DNA of 64,000 nucleotides, taken from assembly GCF_035984415.1 (NCBI RefSeq), contig NZ_CP130720.1, positions 4,836,001-4,900,000 on the forward strand, in the 5' to 3' direction. The position numbers were made by a program, and so were the translations under genes. This document shows positions 34,418 to 42,105 of the stretch, in pieces. The notes beneath the pieces are model-generated. The model did no database searches and was not told where the DNA came from. It saw nothing but the letters and a program-made list of their open reading frames with translations. Position 1 is the stretch's first letter. Every line of letters begins with the position of its first letter. This DNA comes from Streptomyces sp. NBC_01296 (GTDB lineage Bacteria; Actinomycetota; Actinomycetes; Streptomycetales; Streptomycetaceae).

Positions 34418-35443
34418 ATGACGACGCCCGCGAACCACGGCTCGAACAGTGGGGCGAACCAGCCCGAGGACGACGACCCGTTCGGCTACCTCTACGCGGA
34501 CGGTCAGGCCGCCGGAGCCACCCCGCCCGCGCCGGGCGGTGGATACGGCTACCCCGGCCCGACGGTCGGTGGCCAGCCAGGCGTACAGCCAGGTGTCCCC
34601 CGTACCTCGTACAACCAGGTGCGCACGGTCGGCGAGCGGACGTACGGCGGCCAGCGCGGCGCCCAGGTTCCGCCGCAGCAGCAGCCGCCGGCCTACCAGG
34701 CCCAGTACCAGGCCCCTGAAGCCCTCCAGGCGGGCGGCTACGGGGTTCCGCCGCAGCAGGGACAGACCACGGCGTCGATCCCCGCGCCGGGCGGCCACGG
34801 CGGAGGCGGCGGTTCCAGCCGCAAGGGCATGCTCATCGCGGCGGTCGCGGTGGTTGCCGCGGTCGCGATCGGCATCGGTGCGGCCGTGACCTTCGGAGAC
34901 AAGGACAAGGACAAGAAGGACAAGGGCAACGCGGCGGGCGGGCAGCAGTCCGCGCAGCCGCAGAACTCCTCCTCCGCGCAGCCGAGCCCCTCGGACTCCC
35001 CGCAGGCCCCGCTGCCCAAGGCGGACGCCTCGGGCGCGGGCATGTCCCTCACGGGCGGCGCGCACCTGGAAGGCACCATCCCGGGCGCGAAGAGCGCGGG
35101 CGGCCAGTACGTGGGCGGCTTCAACGCCCCCGGTGCGGCGCTGACCTGGACGGTGGACGTTCCGACGGCCGGGGACTACACGCTCTTCGTGAACTACGGG
35201 GTGCCCGGGAAGGACGCGAAGGCGACCCTCACGGTCAACGGGCAGAGCCCGAACCAGTCGCTGAACCTGGCGAACTTCGCCAAGGCCGACGCCGGAGCCT
35301 GGGACAAGGGCTGGCAGCGCACGTACGCGTGGATCACCCTCAAGAAGGGCACGAACACGATGAAGATCTCGTGCGAGCCCGGAAACCAGTGCGAGGCGGT
35401 CTTCGACCAGCTCGACCTGGGCCAGGGCCACATCAAGCGCTGA
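34418..35443 (+). CDS. membrane-anchored CBM35-type carbohydrate-binding protein
   Basis: A 341-residue protein. Residues 1-130 are cytoplasmic low-complexity (Gly/Pro/Gln/Tyr). A single transmembrane helix MLIAAVAVVAAVAIGIGAAVTFG follows at about 139-160, then a Lys/Asp and Ser/Pro linker. The C-terminal beta sandwich (about 205-341: GGAHLEGTIPGAKSAGGQYVGGF, VDVPTAGDYTLFVNYGV, KKGTNTMKISCEPGNQCEAVFDQLDL) is the CBM6/35 fold. It probably binds a cell-wall or extracellular polysaccharide. A good AAAGGAG ribosome site precedes ATG 34418. It follows cdgB by 68 bp and may be co-transcribed with it. The ligand is unknown. Confidence 0.82.
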   Translation: MTTPANHGSNSGANQPEDDDPFGYLYADGQAAGATPPAPGGGYGYPGPTVGGQPGVQPGVPRTSYNQVRTVGERTYGGQRGAQVPPQQQPPAYQAQYQAPEALQAGGYGVPPQQGQTTASIPAPGGHGGGGGSSRKGMLIAAVAVVAAVAIGIGAAVTFGDKDKDKKDKGNAAGGQQSAQPQNSSSAQPSPSDSPQAPLPKADASGAGMSLTGGAHLEGTIPGAKSAGGQYVGGFNAPGAALTWTVDVPTAGDYTLFVNYGVPGKDAKATLTVNGQSPNQSLNLANFAKADAGAWDKGWQRTYAWITLKKGTNTMKISCEPGNQCEAVFDQLDLGQGHIKR

Positions 35444-35491
35444 CCTCCCACCGGCACCCGGGCACCGCCCGTCGCCGGCCCGGAGACACGA

Positions 35492-35525
35492 ATCCGGCCC
35501 CACCGCGCATGCGGCGGGGCCGGAT
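35492..35525. terminator. terminator between CBM35 gene and convergent secreted-protein gene
   Basis: ATCCGGCCCC pairs with GGGGCCGGAT, extended by four pairs after one mismatch, with a small loop. It is usable in both directions. Confidence 0.75.
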
Positions 35526-35546
35526 CCCGTTGTGCCCGTCGGCCCG

Positions 35547-36005
35547 TCAGCCGCAGTGGACCCAGCCGGTGTTCTCCCGGTGCGTCGACGGCAGGTAGGC
35601 GGAGTCCCGCCAGGCGCCAGTGACGCTGGCGGAGACCTGGACGCACGCGCCGCGGGCGGAGACGTACACCGGCCCCGCGTACTGGGTGTAGGACCGCTGG
35701 CCGTCGCCGTCGCTGCCGCCGCTGCTGGACGTCAGGCTGATGGACATGCCGTCGGTGACGAGGAAGTTGGCGTCACGGCGCAGGATCGCGCAGTTCTTGC
35801 CGGTGGAGCTGTTGAAGTACAGGAAGATGACGCCGGCGCCGGTGGCGCCCTGGCTGTTCCCCAGCGGGTAGGCGTCCTGCTGGTAGTAGCCCGCGCCGCA
35901 GGAGCCGCCCGAGATCGTCTGGGCCTCGGCGGGCACTGCGGCCAGCGTGGACACGGCCACCACCCCGGTGACGGTGGCGAGCGTGTTGCGGACGATGCGC
36001 TTCAT
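35547..36005 (-). CDS. small secreted protein resembling spore-associated protein A
   Basis: A 152-residue secreted protein. The signal peptide MKRIVRNTLATVTGVVAVSTLAAVPAEA is followed by a compact beta-rich domain with four or five cysteines (GGSCGAGYY, GKNCAILRR, RGACVQVSA, WVHCG) and the segment YTQYAGPVYVSARGACV, which recalls the SapA-type spore-associated proteins of Streptomyces. The role of that group is not established. The ATG at 36005 follows GTGAGG. It lies 54 bp downstream of the sugar kinase gene, but an inverted repeat between them suggests separate control. Confidence 0.72.
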   Translation of the reverse strand: MKRIVRNTLATVTGVVAVSTLAAVPAEAQTISGGSCGAGYYQQDAYPLGNSQGATGAGVIFLYFNSSTGKNCAILRRDANFLVTDGMSISLTSSSGGSDGDGQRSYTQYAGPVYVSARGACVQVSASVTGAWRDSAYLPSTHRENTGWVHCG

Positions 36006-36027
36006 GTGTTTCGGCCTCACGTGTTAC

Positions 36028-36051
36028 AAGATCAACTGAATGTGTGATCTT
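36028..36051 (-). promoter_or_regulatory. inverted repeat upstream of the SapA-like gene
   Basis: AAGATCA and TGATCTT arms are separated by 10 nt, in an AT-richer patch 23 bp before the start codon of the SapA-like gene. It could be an operator or a weak terminator of the upstream kinase gene. Confidence 0.45.
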
Positions 36052-36059
36052 AAGGCCCG

Positions 36060-36980
36060 TCAGATGCCGCCGGTGACACAGACGTTGTGGCGCAGCTCCT
36101 CGTACGTGTGCGGGTCGAACTCTCCGGCCGTCGGGGCGTGGACCGTGGCGGCCGAGAGGGCTACCGCGCGGGTCAGGCGGGCCGGCCAGTCCAGGCCTTC
36201 CGTGAGGGCCGACAGCAGGCCCGCCACCGCGGAGTCGCCGGCTCCGGTCGGGTTGCCCGCCAGGGCGCGTGGCGGGGCCGCCCGCCAGGTGCCCTGGGCG
36301 GTGGCCGCGAGCAGCCCGCCCGGGCCGAGTGAGGTGACCACGGCGTGCGCGCCGCGGCGGCGGGCGTCACGGGTGGCCTGCAGCGGCTCTCGGGAGCCGG
36401 TCAGCTCGGCGAGCTCGGCGGCGTTCGGCTTGATCATCTCCGGGCGGGCGGCGACCCCGCGGCGCAGGGCCTCGCCGCTGGTGTCCAGGAGGGCCGGGAC
36501 CCCGGCCGCGCGGGCGGCCCGTACGAGCACCGCGTACGCGCCCACCGGCACGCCCGGCGGGAGGCTGCCGCACAGGGCGACCGCGCCGGCGCCGGCCAGC
36601 AGGGCCTCGTAGCGGGCGAGGAACTCCGCCCACTCCGCGGAACTGATCAGCGGGCCCGGCTCGTTGAACTGCGTGGTGTCGCCCGAGGCTTCGTCGACCA
36701 CGGCCAGGGTGCGCCGGGTGGTGCCCGCGCAGGGCACCAGAGCGTCCGTCACCTGCGGGGTATCGGCGAGCAGTTCGCGTACGACGGCGCCGGTGCGGCC
36801 GCCCGCGAAGCCGGTCGCGGTGACCTCGTGGCCGAGTGCGGCCAGCACGCGGGCGACGTTGAGGCCCTTGCCGCCGGGTCTTTCGGTCACGGCGGTGACC
36901 CGGTGCGTGGTGTGCGCGATCAGTTTCGGCACGTGGTGGGTGACGTCGAGTGCGGTGTTGAGCGTCACGGTCAGGATCAT
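36060..36980 (-). CDS. PfkB-family hexose-phosphate kinase
   Basis: A 306-residue ribokinase-fold kinase of the 1-phosphofructokinase/tagatose-6-phosphate kinase branch. It has the N-terminal TLNTALDVTHHV, the PfkB signature 1 region PGGKGLNVARVLAALG, the FNEPGP loop, and the catalytic NPTGAGDSAVAGLL with the base Asp. It should phosphorylate a sugar phosphate with ATP. Its position 95 bp downstream of nagK-nagA suggests a step in amino-sugar use, for example on tagatose- or fructose-type phosphates, but the substrate is not determined by sequence. Confidence 0.85.
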   Translation of the reverse strand: MILTVTLNTALDVTHHVPKLIAHTTHRVTAVTERPGGKGLNVARVLAALGHEVTATGFAGGRTGAVVRELLADTPQVTDALVPCAGTTRRTLAVVDEASGDTTQFNEPGPLISSAEWAEFLARYEALLAGAGAVALCGSLPPGVPVGAYAVLVRAARAAGVPALLDTSGEALRRGVAARPEMIKPNAAELAELTGSREPLQATRDARRRGAHAVVTSLGPGGLLAATAQGTWRAAPPRALAGNPTGAGDSAVAGLLSALTEGLDWPARLTRAVALSAATVHAPTAGEFDPHTYEELRHNVCVTGGI

Positions 36981-37075
36981 GGCAGGCCCCGGTCTCGGTG
37001 TGTGCCGGGATCATGCCAAACAGCAGTGCGGGCGGCCCAGTCCCGCGGGCCGCCGCCTGCCCCCCCCATACCCGC

Positions 37076-38227
37076 TCAGACCAGCGGATCCACGATCCAT
37101 TCGCCGCGCCGCATGACGCCCTTGACGTCGAACTCCGCGTCCAGGACGACCAGGTCGGCGTACTTGCCCGGCTCCAGCGAGCCGACCTCGCCGTACAGGC
37201 CGATCAGCTTGGCGGGGTTCACGGAGATCGCCTGGACCACGGACTCGACGGGCAGCTTGTCCAGCGTCACCGACCGCTTGAACGCGGTGTCCAGGGTCAG
37301 CGTGGAGCCCGCGATCGAACCGCCTTCGACGAGGCGGGCGACGCCCTCCTTGACCTCGACCTCCAGCGGCCCGAGGTGGTAGATCCCGTCGCCGAAGCCC
37401 GCCGCGTCCATGGCGTCGGTGATCAGCGCCACGCGGTGCGCGCCCGCGTGGTGGAAGGCCAGCTCCAGCATCGCCGGGTGCAGGTGGGTGCCGTCGTTGA
37501 TCAGCTCCACGGTGACCCGCTCGTCCTCGAGCAGCGCGGCGATCGGGCCGGGGGCGCGGTGTTCCATGCCGGGCATCGCGTTGTAGAGGTGGGTGGCCAC
37601 GGTGGCGCCCGCGTCGATGGCCTGGCGCGTCTGGTCGTACGTGGAGTCGGTGTGGCCGATCGCGGCGATGACCCCGTGCTCGGCCAGCAGCCGTACGGAG
37701 TCGAGCCCGCCCGGGAGTTCGGTGGCCAGGGTGACCATGCGGGCGGCGCCGTGCGCGGCGTCGATCAGCTTGCGGACCTCGGCCGGGTCGGGGTCGCGCA
37801 GCAGCTCCTCCTTGTGCGCGCCCTTGCGGCAGGCGTTGATGAACGGGCCCTCGAAGTGGATGCCCGCGATCTCGCCCGCTTGCGTCAGCTCGGCGAGCAG
37901 CCCGGCGCGGCGGGCCAGTTCGTCGAGGTCGCCGGTGACGGTGGAGGCGACGAGCGTGGTGGTGCCGTGCTCGCGGTGGGTCCGTACGCCCTTCAGGACC
38001 TCCTCGGCGGTGCCGGAGGTGAAGGAGGCGCCGCCTCCGCCGTGGTTGTGCATGTCCACGAAGCCGGGGACGATCCAGTGCCCGGACAGGTCGACGGTCC
38101 GCACGCCCTCGCCGGCGCTGCCGGCGATGCGCTCGCCGTCGACGATGACGCGGCCGCCCGCCACGGTCCCGGTGGGCAGCACCACCCTGGCGCCGGAGAG
38201 AACGGTGCTGTGTGCGCTTCCGGACAT
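37076..38227 (-). CDS. nagA: N-acetylglucosamine-6-phosphate deacetylase
   Basis: A 383-residue amidohydrolase that removes acetate from GlcNAc-6-P, yielding glucosamine-6-P for NagB. Metal and substrate motifs are DMHNHGGGGASF, GIHFEGPFI, AIGHTDSTYDQ, THLYNAMPGM and ITDAMDAAG. The ATG at 38227 shares one base with the nagK stop (TGATG), so the two are coupled. Length is normal for the family. Expression should follow the DasR-like site in front of nagK. Confidence 0.96.
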   Translation of the reverse strand: MSGSAHSTVLSGARVVLPTGTVAGGRVIVDGERIAGSAGEGVRTVDLSGHWIVPGFVDMHNHGGGGASFTSGTAEEVLKGVRTHREHGTTTLVASTVTGDLDELARRAGLLAELTQAGEIAGIHFEGPFINACRKGAHKEELLRDPDPAEVRKLIDAAHGAARMVTLATELPGGLDSVRLLAEHGVIAAIGHTDSTYDQTRQAIDAGATVATHLYNAMPGMEHRAPGPIAALLEDERVTVELINDGTHLHPAMLELAFHHAGAHRVALITDAMDAAGFGDGIYHLGPLEVEVKEGVARLVEGGSIAGSTLTLDTAFKRSVTLDKLPVESVVQAISVNPAKLIGLYGEVGSLEPGKYADLVVLDAEFDVKGVMRRGEWIVDPLV

Positions 38228-39180
38228 CAGGCAGGTACCTCCGTGGCGAGTAGGTCCCAGGCGAGCAGCCCTGCGCCCAGGCATCCGGCGGTGTCCCCGA
38301 GGGCCGCCGGAACGATGTCGGGCAGCCGCTGGAACGTCACGCGCTCCTCGACGGCCTTCCGTAGTGGTGTGAACAAGGTTTCCCCCGCCTCGGCGAGCCC
38401 GCCACCGATGATCAACGTGCGCGGGTCCAGCAAGGTGATCGCGGTGACCAGGCCGTCGGCGAGGGCGCCGACCGCGGTCAGCCACACCTCGCGGGCGCGC
38501 GCGTCGCCGGACTCGACGGCCTTGGCGCAGTCGGCGGCGTCCGCGGCGGGGTCGCCGGATGCGTTCGCCCAGGCGCGGCTCACGGCGGACGCGGAGGCGA
38601 GGGTCTCCAGGCAGCCGTACTGGCCGCAGCCGCAGGCGGGGCCGCCGGGGCGGACCACGATGTGGCCGATCTCGCCGGCGTAGCCGTGGGCGCCGGCCTC
38701 GATGCTGCCGGCGATGCCGATGGCGCCGGCGATGCCGGTGCCGAGGGGGACGAACAGGAAGCGGTCGGCGCCGCGGCCGGCGCCGATGCGGCCTTCAGCG
38801 AGTCCGCCCGTGCGCACGTCGTGGCCGAGGGCCACCGGGAGGGAGCCGAGCCGTCTGCTCAGCAGCTCGCGCATCGGTACGTCGCGCCAGCCCAGGTTCG
38901 CCGCGTAGACGGCGATCCCGTTCTCGGCGTCGACGATGCCGGGGACGGCGACGCCGGCCGCGGAAGCGGGCACGCCGAAGCGTTCGCGGCCGAGCCCGGA
39001 CAGCTCGGCGGCGAACTCCAGGATCGTCTCGACGACGGCGTCGGGGCCCCGGTCGCGGCCGGTGGCGCGGCGCGCTTCGTGGAGCAGGGTGCCGTCGTCG
39101 GCGATGAGGGCGGCCTTCATCCCGGTGCCGCCCACATCGAGGGCGATGACGTGCTTCACGGCGTGTTTCACGGGTTTCAC
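38227..39180 (-). CDS. nagK: N-acetylglucosamine kinase (ROK family)
   Basis: A 317-residue ROK kinase that makes GlcNAc-6-P from intracellular GlcNAc, for instance after chitobiose hydrolysis. The ATP loop is ALDVGGTGMKAALI. The ROK zinc motif is GEIGHIVV followed by CGCGQYGCLETLAS. The catalytic Asp should lie in ALGHDVRTGG. Three in-frame GTG codons (39180, 39171, 39159) are possible starts; none has a strong ribosome site, and I take the first. The assignment as GlcNAc kinase rests on its coupling to nagA. Confidence 0.9.
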   Translation of the reverse strand: MKPVKHAVKHVIALDVGGTGMKAALIADDGTLLHEARRATGRDRGPDAVVETILEFAAELSGLGRERFGVPASAAGVAVPGIVDAENGIAVYAANLGWRDVPMRELLSRRLGSLPVALGHDVRTGGLAEGRIGAGRGADRFLFVPLGTGIAGAIGIAGSIEAGAHGYAGEIGHIVVRPGGPACGCGQYGCLETLASASAVSRAWANASGDPAADAADCAKAVESGDARAREVWLTAVGALADGLVTAITLLDPRTLIIGGGLAEAGETLFTPLRKAVEERVTFQRLPDIVPAALGDTAGCLGAGLLAWDLLATEVPA

Positions 39181-39208
39181 AGGTGACAGTCTCGCGTGCT
39201 CGGCGGGG

Positions 39209-39224
39209 AAAGGTCTAGTCCATT
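39209..39224 (-). promoter_or_regulatory. DasR (dre)-like operator of nagKA
   Basis: AAAGGTCTAGTCCATT matches the dre consensus at 12 of 16 positions. The inner AGGTCTAGTCCA equals that of the msiK and cutC sites. It lies 29-44 bp upstream of the first possible nagK start. DasR control of nagKA is established in S. coelicolor. Confidence 0.8.
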
Positions 39225-39316
39225 GGAAGGGATTGTTGAGCTGCCATACAAATTCGCGACCCAGGTCGGGACACGAACCGGACACGGCGCGTTTCCCGAT
39301 GTGGACGAGCCGCCAA

Positions 39317-39332
39317 AGTGGTGTAGACCTTA
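39317..39332 (+). promoter_or_regulatory. second DasR (dre)-like operator, before the solute-binding protein gene
   Basis: AGTGGTGTAGACCTTA matches the dre consensus at 12 of 16 positions, with the left half complete. It lies 39-54 bp before GTG 39371. Confidence 0.65.
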
Positions 39333-39370
39333 CGTGGATCGTACGTACAACAAGGGGTGGATCGAGAACT

Positions 39371-40672
39371 GTGAAGGGCCGTTACCTGAGCCTGGCCGCG
39401 ACCGGAGCCGCGCTGGGCCTGACCGCCGTGGCGCTGACCGGCTGTGGAACCGTGGGGAGTCTCACCGGGGACAACGAGGTGACCCTGCGGGTCGTGGCGG
39501 CCGACTACGGGGACAATCCGCAGAACTCCTCGTCGGGGTATTGGAAGGACCTCGCCGCCGGCTTCGAGAAGGACCACCCCGGCGTCAAGGTCGAGGTCAG
39601 CGTCTACTCCTGGTCCGAGGTCGACGCCAAGGTCGCGGCGATGGTCAAGGCCGGCAAGGCCCCCGACATCGCCCAGATCGGCGCCTACGCCGACTACGCG
39701 GCCGCCGGCAAGCTGTACACGGCGGACGAGCTGCTCTCCGTCACCACCGAGGCCGACTTCCTGGCGCCGCTCGCGGACGCGGGCAAGGTCCGCCGGGTCC
39801 AGTACGGCATGCCGTTCGTGGCCAGCACCCGCCTGCTCTTCTACAACGAGAAGCTGCTGACGGACGCCGGGGTCATCCCGAAGGACGCCAAGGGCGGCTG
39901 GCAGCCGAAGAGCTGGGCCGACCTGGAGGCCGCGGCGAAGAAGCTCAAGGCCGCGGGCGTGGCGACCCCCTTCGCGCTGCCGCTGGGCCGCGAGGAGGCG
40001 CAGGCCGAATCGATGATGTGGATGCTCTCCGGCGGTGGCGGCTACACCGACAACGAGGAGGCGTACGCGATCGACTCCCCGGAGAACGTCAAGACCTTCG
40101 AGTTCCTGCGCGACAAGATGGTCGGCCAGGGGCTGACCGGGCCGACGGAACCGGCGAAGACGGACCGCCGGGCCGCGTTCGACGCCTTCGCGCGGGGCGA
40201 GGTCGGCATGCTCAACGGCCACCCCACGCTGATCAAGCAGGCGGGGGAGAAGGGCGTGAAGTTCGGCATGGTGGCCATGCCGACCGCCGACGGGACCGAG
40301 CACCCGACGATGGGCGTCGCCGACTGGGTGATGGCCTTCAAGAACGGCCACCGCAAGGAGTCCGGGAAGTTCCTGGACTACCTGTACGAGGCGAAGAACG
40401 TGACGGCCTTCACCAACAAGTACGACCTGCTGCCGGTCACGACGAGCGGCTACCGGGCGACGGACGCCGGTACGGGGGGTGCGGCCCCGCAGCTGAAGAC
40501 GTTCCTGCAGGCGCTGCCGAACGCCCGTCTCTACCCGGTCGGCAAGAAGTCCTGGGCCGGGGTGAGCGAGGACGTGAAGCAGAACATCGGCAAGAGCGTG
40601 CAGCCGGGCGGGCAGCCCGCGAAGGTCCTCGAGGACATCGCGGAGGCGGCGCGCAAGGCGGACGCCCACTGA
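39371..40672 (+). CDS. sugar ABC transporter substrate-binding lipoprotein
   Basis: A 433-residue extracytoplasmic solute-binding protein of the family 1 type. The signal peptide ends in LTGC with lipid Cys25. The mature part has the usual two-lobe pattern (GFEKDHPGVKVEVSVYSW, KAPDIAQIGAYADYAAAG, YGMPFVASTRLLFYNEKLL, EVGMLNGHP). No permease or ATPase genes adjoin it, so it must work with components encoded elsewhere, plausibly with MsiK. The dre-like site upstream and divergent nagKA suggest an amino-sugar or chitin-derived ligand. The GTG start at 39371 is preceded by GGGGTGG. Confidence 0.9.
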   Translation: MKGRYLSLAATGAALGLTAVALTGCGTVGSLTGDNEVTLRVVAADYGDNPQNSSSGYWKDLAAGFEKDHPGVKVEVSVYSWSEVDAKVAAMVKAGKAPDIAQIGAYADYAAAGKLYTADELLSVTTEADFLAPLADAGKVRRVQYGMPFVASTRLLFYNEKLLTDAGVIPKDAKGGWQPKSWADLEAAAKKLKAAGVATPFALPLGREEAQAESMMWMLSGGGGYTDNEEAYAIDSPENVKTFEFLRDKMVGQGLTGPTEPAKTDRRAAFDAFARGEVGMLNGHPTLIKQAGEKGVKFGMVAMPTADGTEHPTMGVADWVMAFKNGHRKESGKFLDYLYEAKNVTAFTNKYDLLPVTTSGYRATDAGTGGAAPQLKTFLQALPNARLYPVGKKSWAGVSEDVKQNIGKSVQPGGQPAKVLEDIAEAARKADAH

Positions 40673-40756
40673 CCTGCGGGCCGGCCGGTCCGCGGGCGCC
40701 CGCCGCTCGGCGGTGGGCGCCCGGTGGCTGTCGGAGGGCGGCGTTAATCTGGCCGT

Positions 40757-41101
40757 ATGACGGACGACGCGAGCCCGGACGGGAGGCCGGACGGGAGGCC
40801 GGACGAGGGGCCGGACACGGGGCCGGACACGGGGCCGGACACGGGGCCGGACACGGGGCCGGACACGGGGCCGGACAAGGCGCTGACGGCCGCCGAGGCC
40901 GCGGTGCTCGCGTACGAGGGACGCACCTGGCCCGGGCCCGGGGCCAAGGAGCGGGCCATACGGGAAGGGCTGGGGATGACCCCGGTCCGCTACTACCAGC
41001 TGCTCAACGTGCTGATGGACGACCCGCGGGCGCTGGCCCACGCGCCCGGCACCGTCAACCGGCTCCGCCGCATCCGCGAAGTCCAGCGGGCCCGGCGCTG
41101 A
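40757..41101 (+). CDS. DUF3263 protein with acidic tandem-repeat N terminus
   Basis: A 114-residue protein. Residues 1-41 are a tetrapeptide repeat of Asp/Gly/Pro/Thr (about eight units), encoded by a 12-bp tandem repeat. Residues 42-114 are the DUF3263 domain (ALTAAEAAVLAYEGRTW, KERAIREGLGMTPVRYYQLLNVLMDDP), a helical module resembling a helix-turn-helix, so DNA binding is possible. The function is unknown. It lies 68 bp before otsB on the same strand; in actinobacteria the domain is often encoded near trehalose genes. Confidence 0.85.
   Translation: MTDDASPDGRPDGRPDEGPDTGPDTGPDTGPDTGPDTGPDKALTAAEAAVLAYEGRTWPGPGAKERAIREGLGMTPVRYYQLLNVLMDDPRALAHAPGTVNRLRRIREVQRARR
40777..40872 (+). repeat. 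12-bp tandem repeat, eight units, in coding DNA
   Basis: Five perfect GGACACGGGGCC units at 40813-40872 follow three degenerate units from 40777. The unit is in frame and encodes a four-residue repeat, so copy-number change would lengthen or shorten the protein without a frameshift. Confidence 0.95.
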
Positions 41102-41169
41102 CGCATCGGCGCCCACGGGCCCGCCGCGCGCCGTAGCCGTGGCCCGGCAGGGCCGTTAGGGTCGTCCGT

Positions 41170-42033
41170 ATGGGGAGCCATCCGCACAGCATGCCGATGC
41201 CCGTCACCGCCGCCGGACGCGAGGGACTCGAAGCCCTCCTCCGCGCACCCCGCCGATCCGTGGTCGCGCTCGACTTCGACGGCACCCTCGCCGAGATCGT
41301 CCCGGACCCGGACCAGGCGCGTGCCGACCCGGGAGCCGTCGGAGCGCTGGCCTCCCTGGCCCCGGAGGTCGCCTCGGTGGCCGTGATCACCGGCCGCCCG
41401 GCGGGGGTCGCGGTGCGCTACGGGGGCTTCGCAGGCGCTGCCGGCCTGGAACACCTGGTGGTCCTCGGCCACTACGGGGCCGAGCGCTGGGACGCGGTGA
41501 GCGGCATCGTGCACACCCCGGCCGAGCACCCGGGGGTCGCCGCGGTACGGGCGGAACTGCCCGGGTTCCTGGACTCCATCGGCGCCTGGCGCGGTACGTG
41601 GATCGAGGAGAAGGGCCGGGCGCTGGCCGTCCACACCCGGCGCGCCGAGGACCCGGAAGCGGCCTTCGCCGCGCTGCGCGAGCCGCTGGCCGAGCTGGCG
41701 GCGCGGCACGGGCTGATGGTGGAGCCGGGGCGGGCGGTGCTGGAGTTGCGTCCGCCGGGGATGGACAAGGGCGTGGCCCTGACCGAGTACCTGGCGGAGA
41801 CGGGCGCCGAGGCCGTGCTGTACGCGGGGGACGACCTGGGCGACCTCGCCGCGTATGCGGCCGTGGAGAAACTGCGGACCGACGGCATGCCGGGGCTGCT
41901 GGTGGCCAGCGGCTCGGCCGAGGTTCCCGAGCTCGCCTCCCGGGCCGACCTCGTCCTGAACGGCCCGGGCGAGGTCGTCGCCTTCCTGGCCACCCTGGCC
42001 GAAGCCATCCGCTCCGTGAGCCCGACGCCGTAA
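41170..42033 (+). CDS. otsB: trehalose-6-phosphate phosphatase
   Basis: A 287-residue HAD-superfamily phosphatase that converts trehalose-6-phosphate to trehalose. The nucleophile motif ALDFDGTLAEI lies near residues 34-43. Further blocks are VITGRPAG, GHYGAERW (substrate), the Lys in MDKGVALTEYL and the metal motif YAGDDLGDLAAY. The C-terminal cap is complete. It faces otsA, which makes the substrate, across a convergent terminator, so the two genes are adjacent but separately transcribed. Confidence 0.95.
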   Translation: MGSHPHSMPMPVTAAGREGLEALLRAPRRSVVALDFDGTLAEIVPDPDQARADPGAVGALASLAPEVASVAVITGRPAGVAVRYGGFAGAAGLEHLVVLGHYGAERWDAVSGIVHTPAEHPGVAAVRAELPGFLDSIGAWRGTWIEEKGRALAVHTRRAEDPEAAFAALREPLAELAARHGLMVEPGRAVLELRPPGMDKGVALTEYLAETGAEAVLYAGDDLGDLAAYAAVEKLRTDGMPGLLVASGSAEVPELASRADLVLNGPGEVVAFLATLAEAIRSVSPTP

Positions 42034-42044
42034 CCGCCGCGCGG

Positions 42045-42088
42045 GGGCCCTCTCCACCCCGCCCCTCGGCGGGGCGGGGAGAGGGCCC
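42045..42088. terminator. convergent otsB/otsA terminator
   Basis: A stem of about 19 bp (GGGCCCTCTCCACCCCGCC with GGCGGGGCGGGGAGAGGGCCC, one mismatch region) closes a CCTC loop between the two stop codons. Confidence 0.8.
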
Positions 42089-42105
42089 GTGCGCAGCCGT
42101 TGCCG

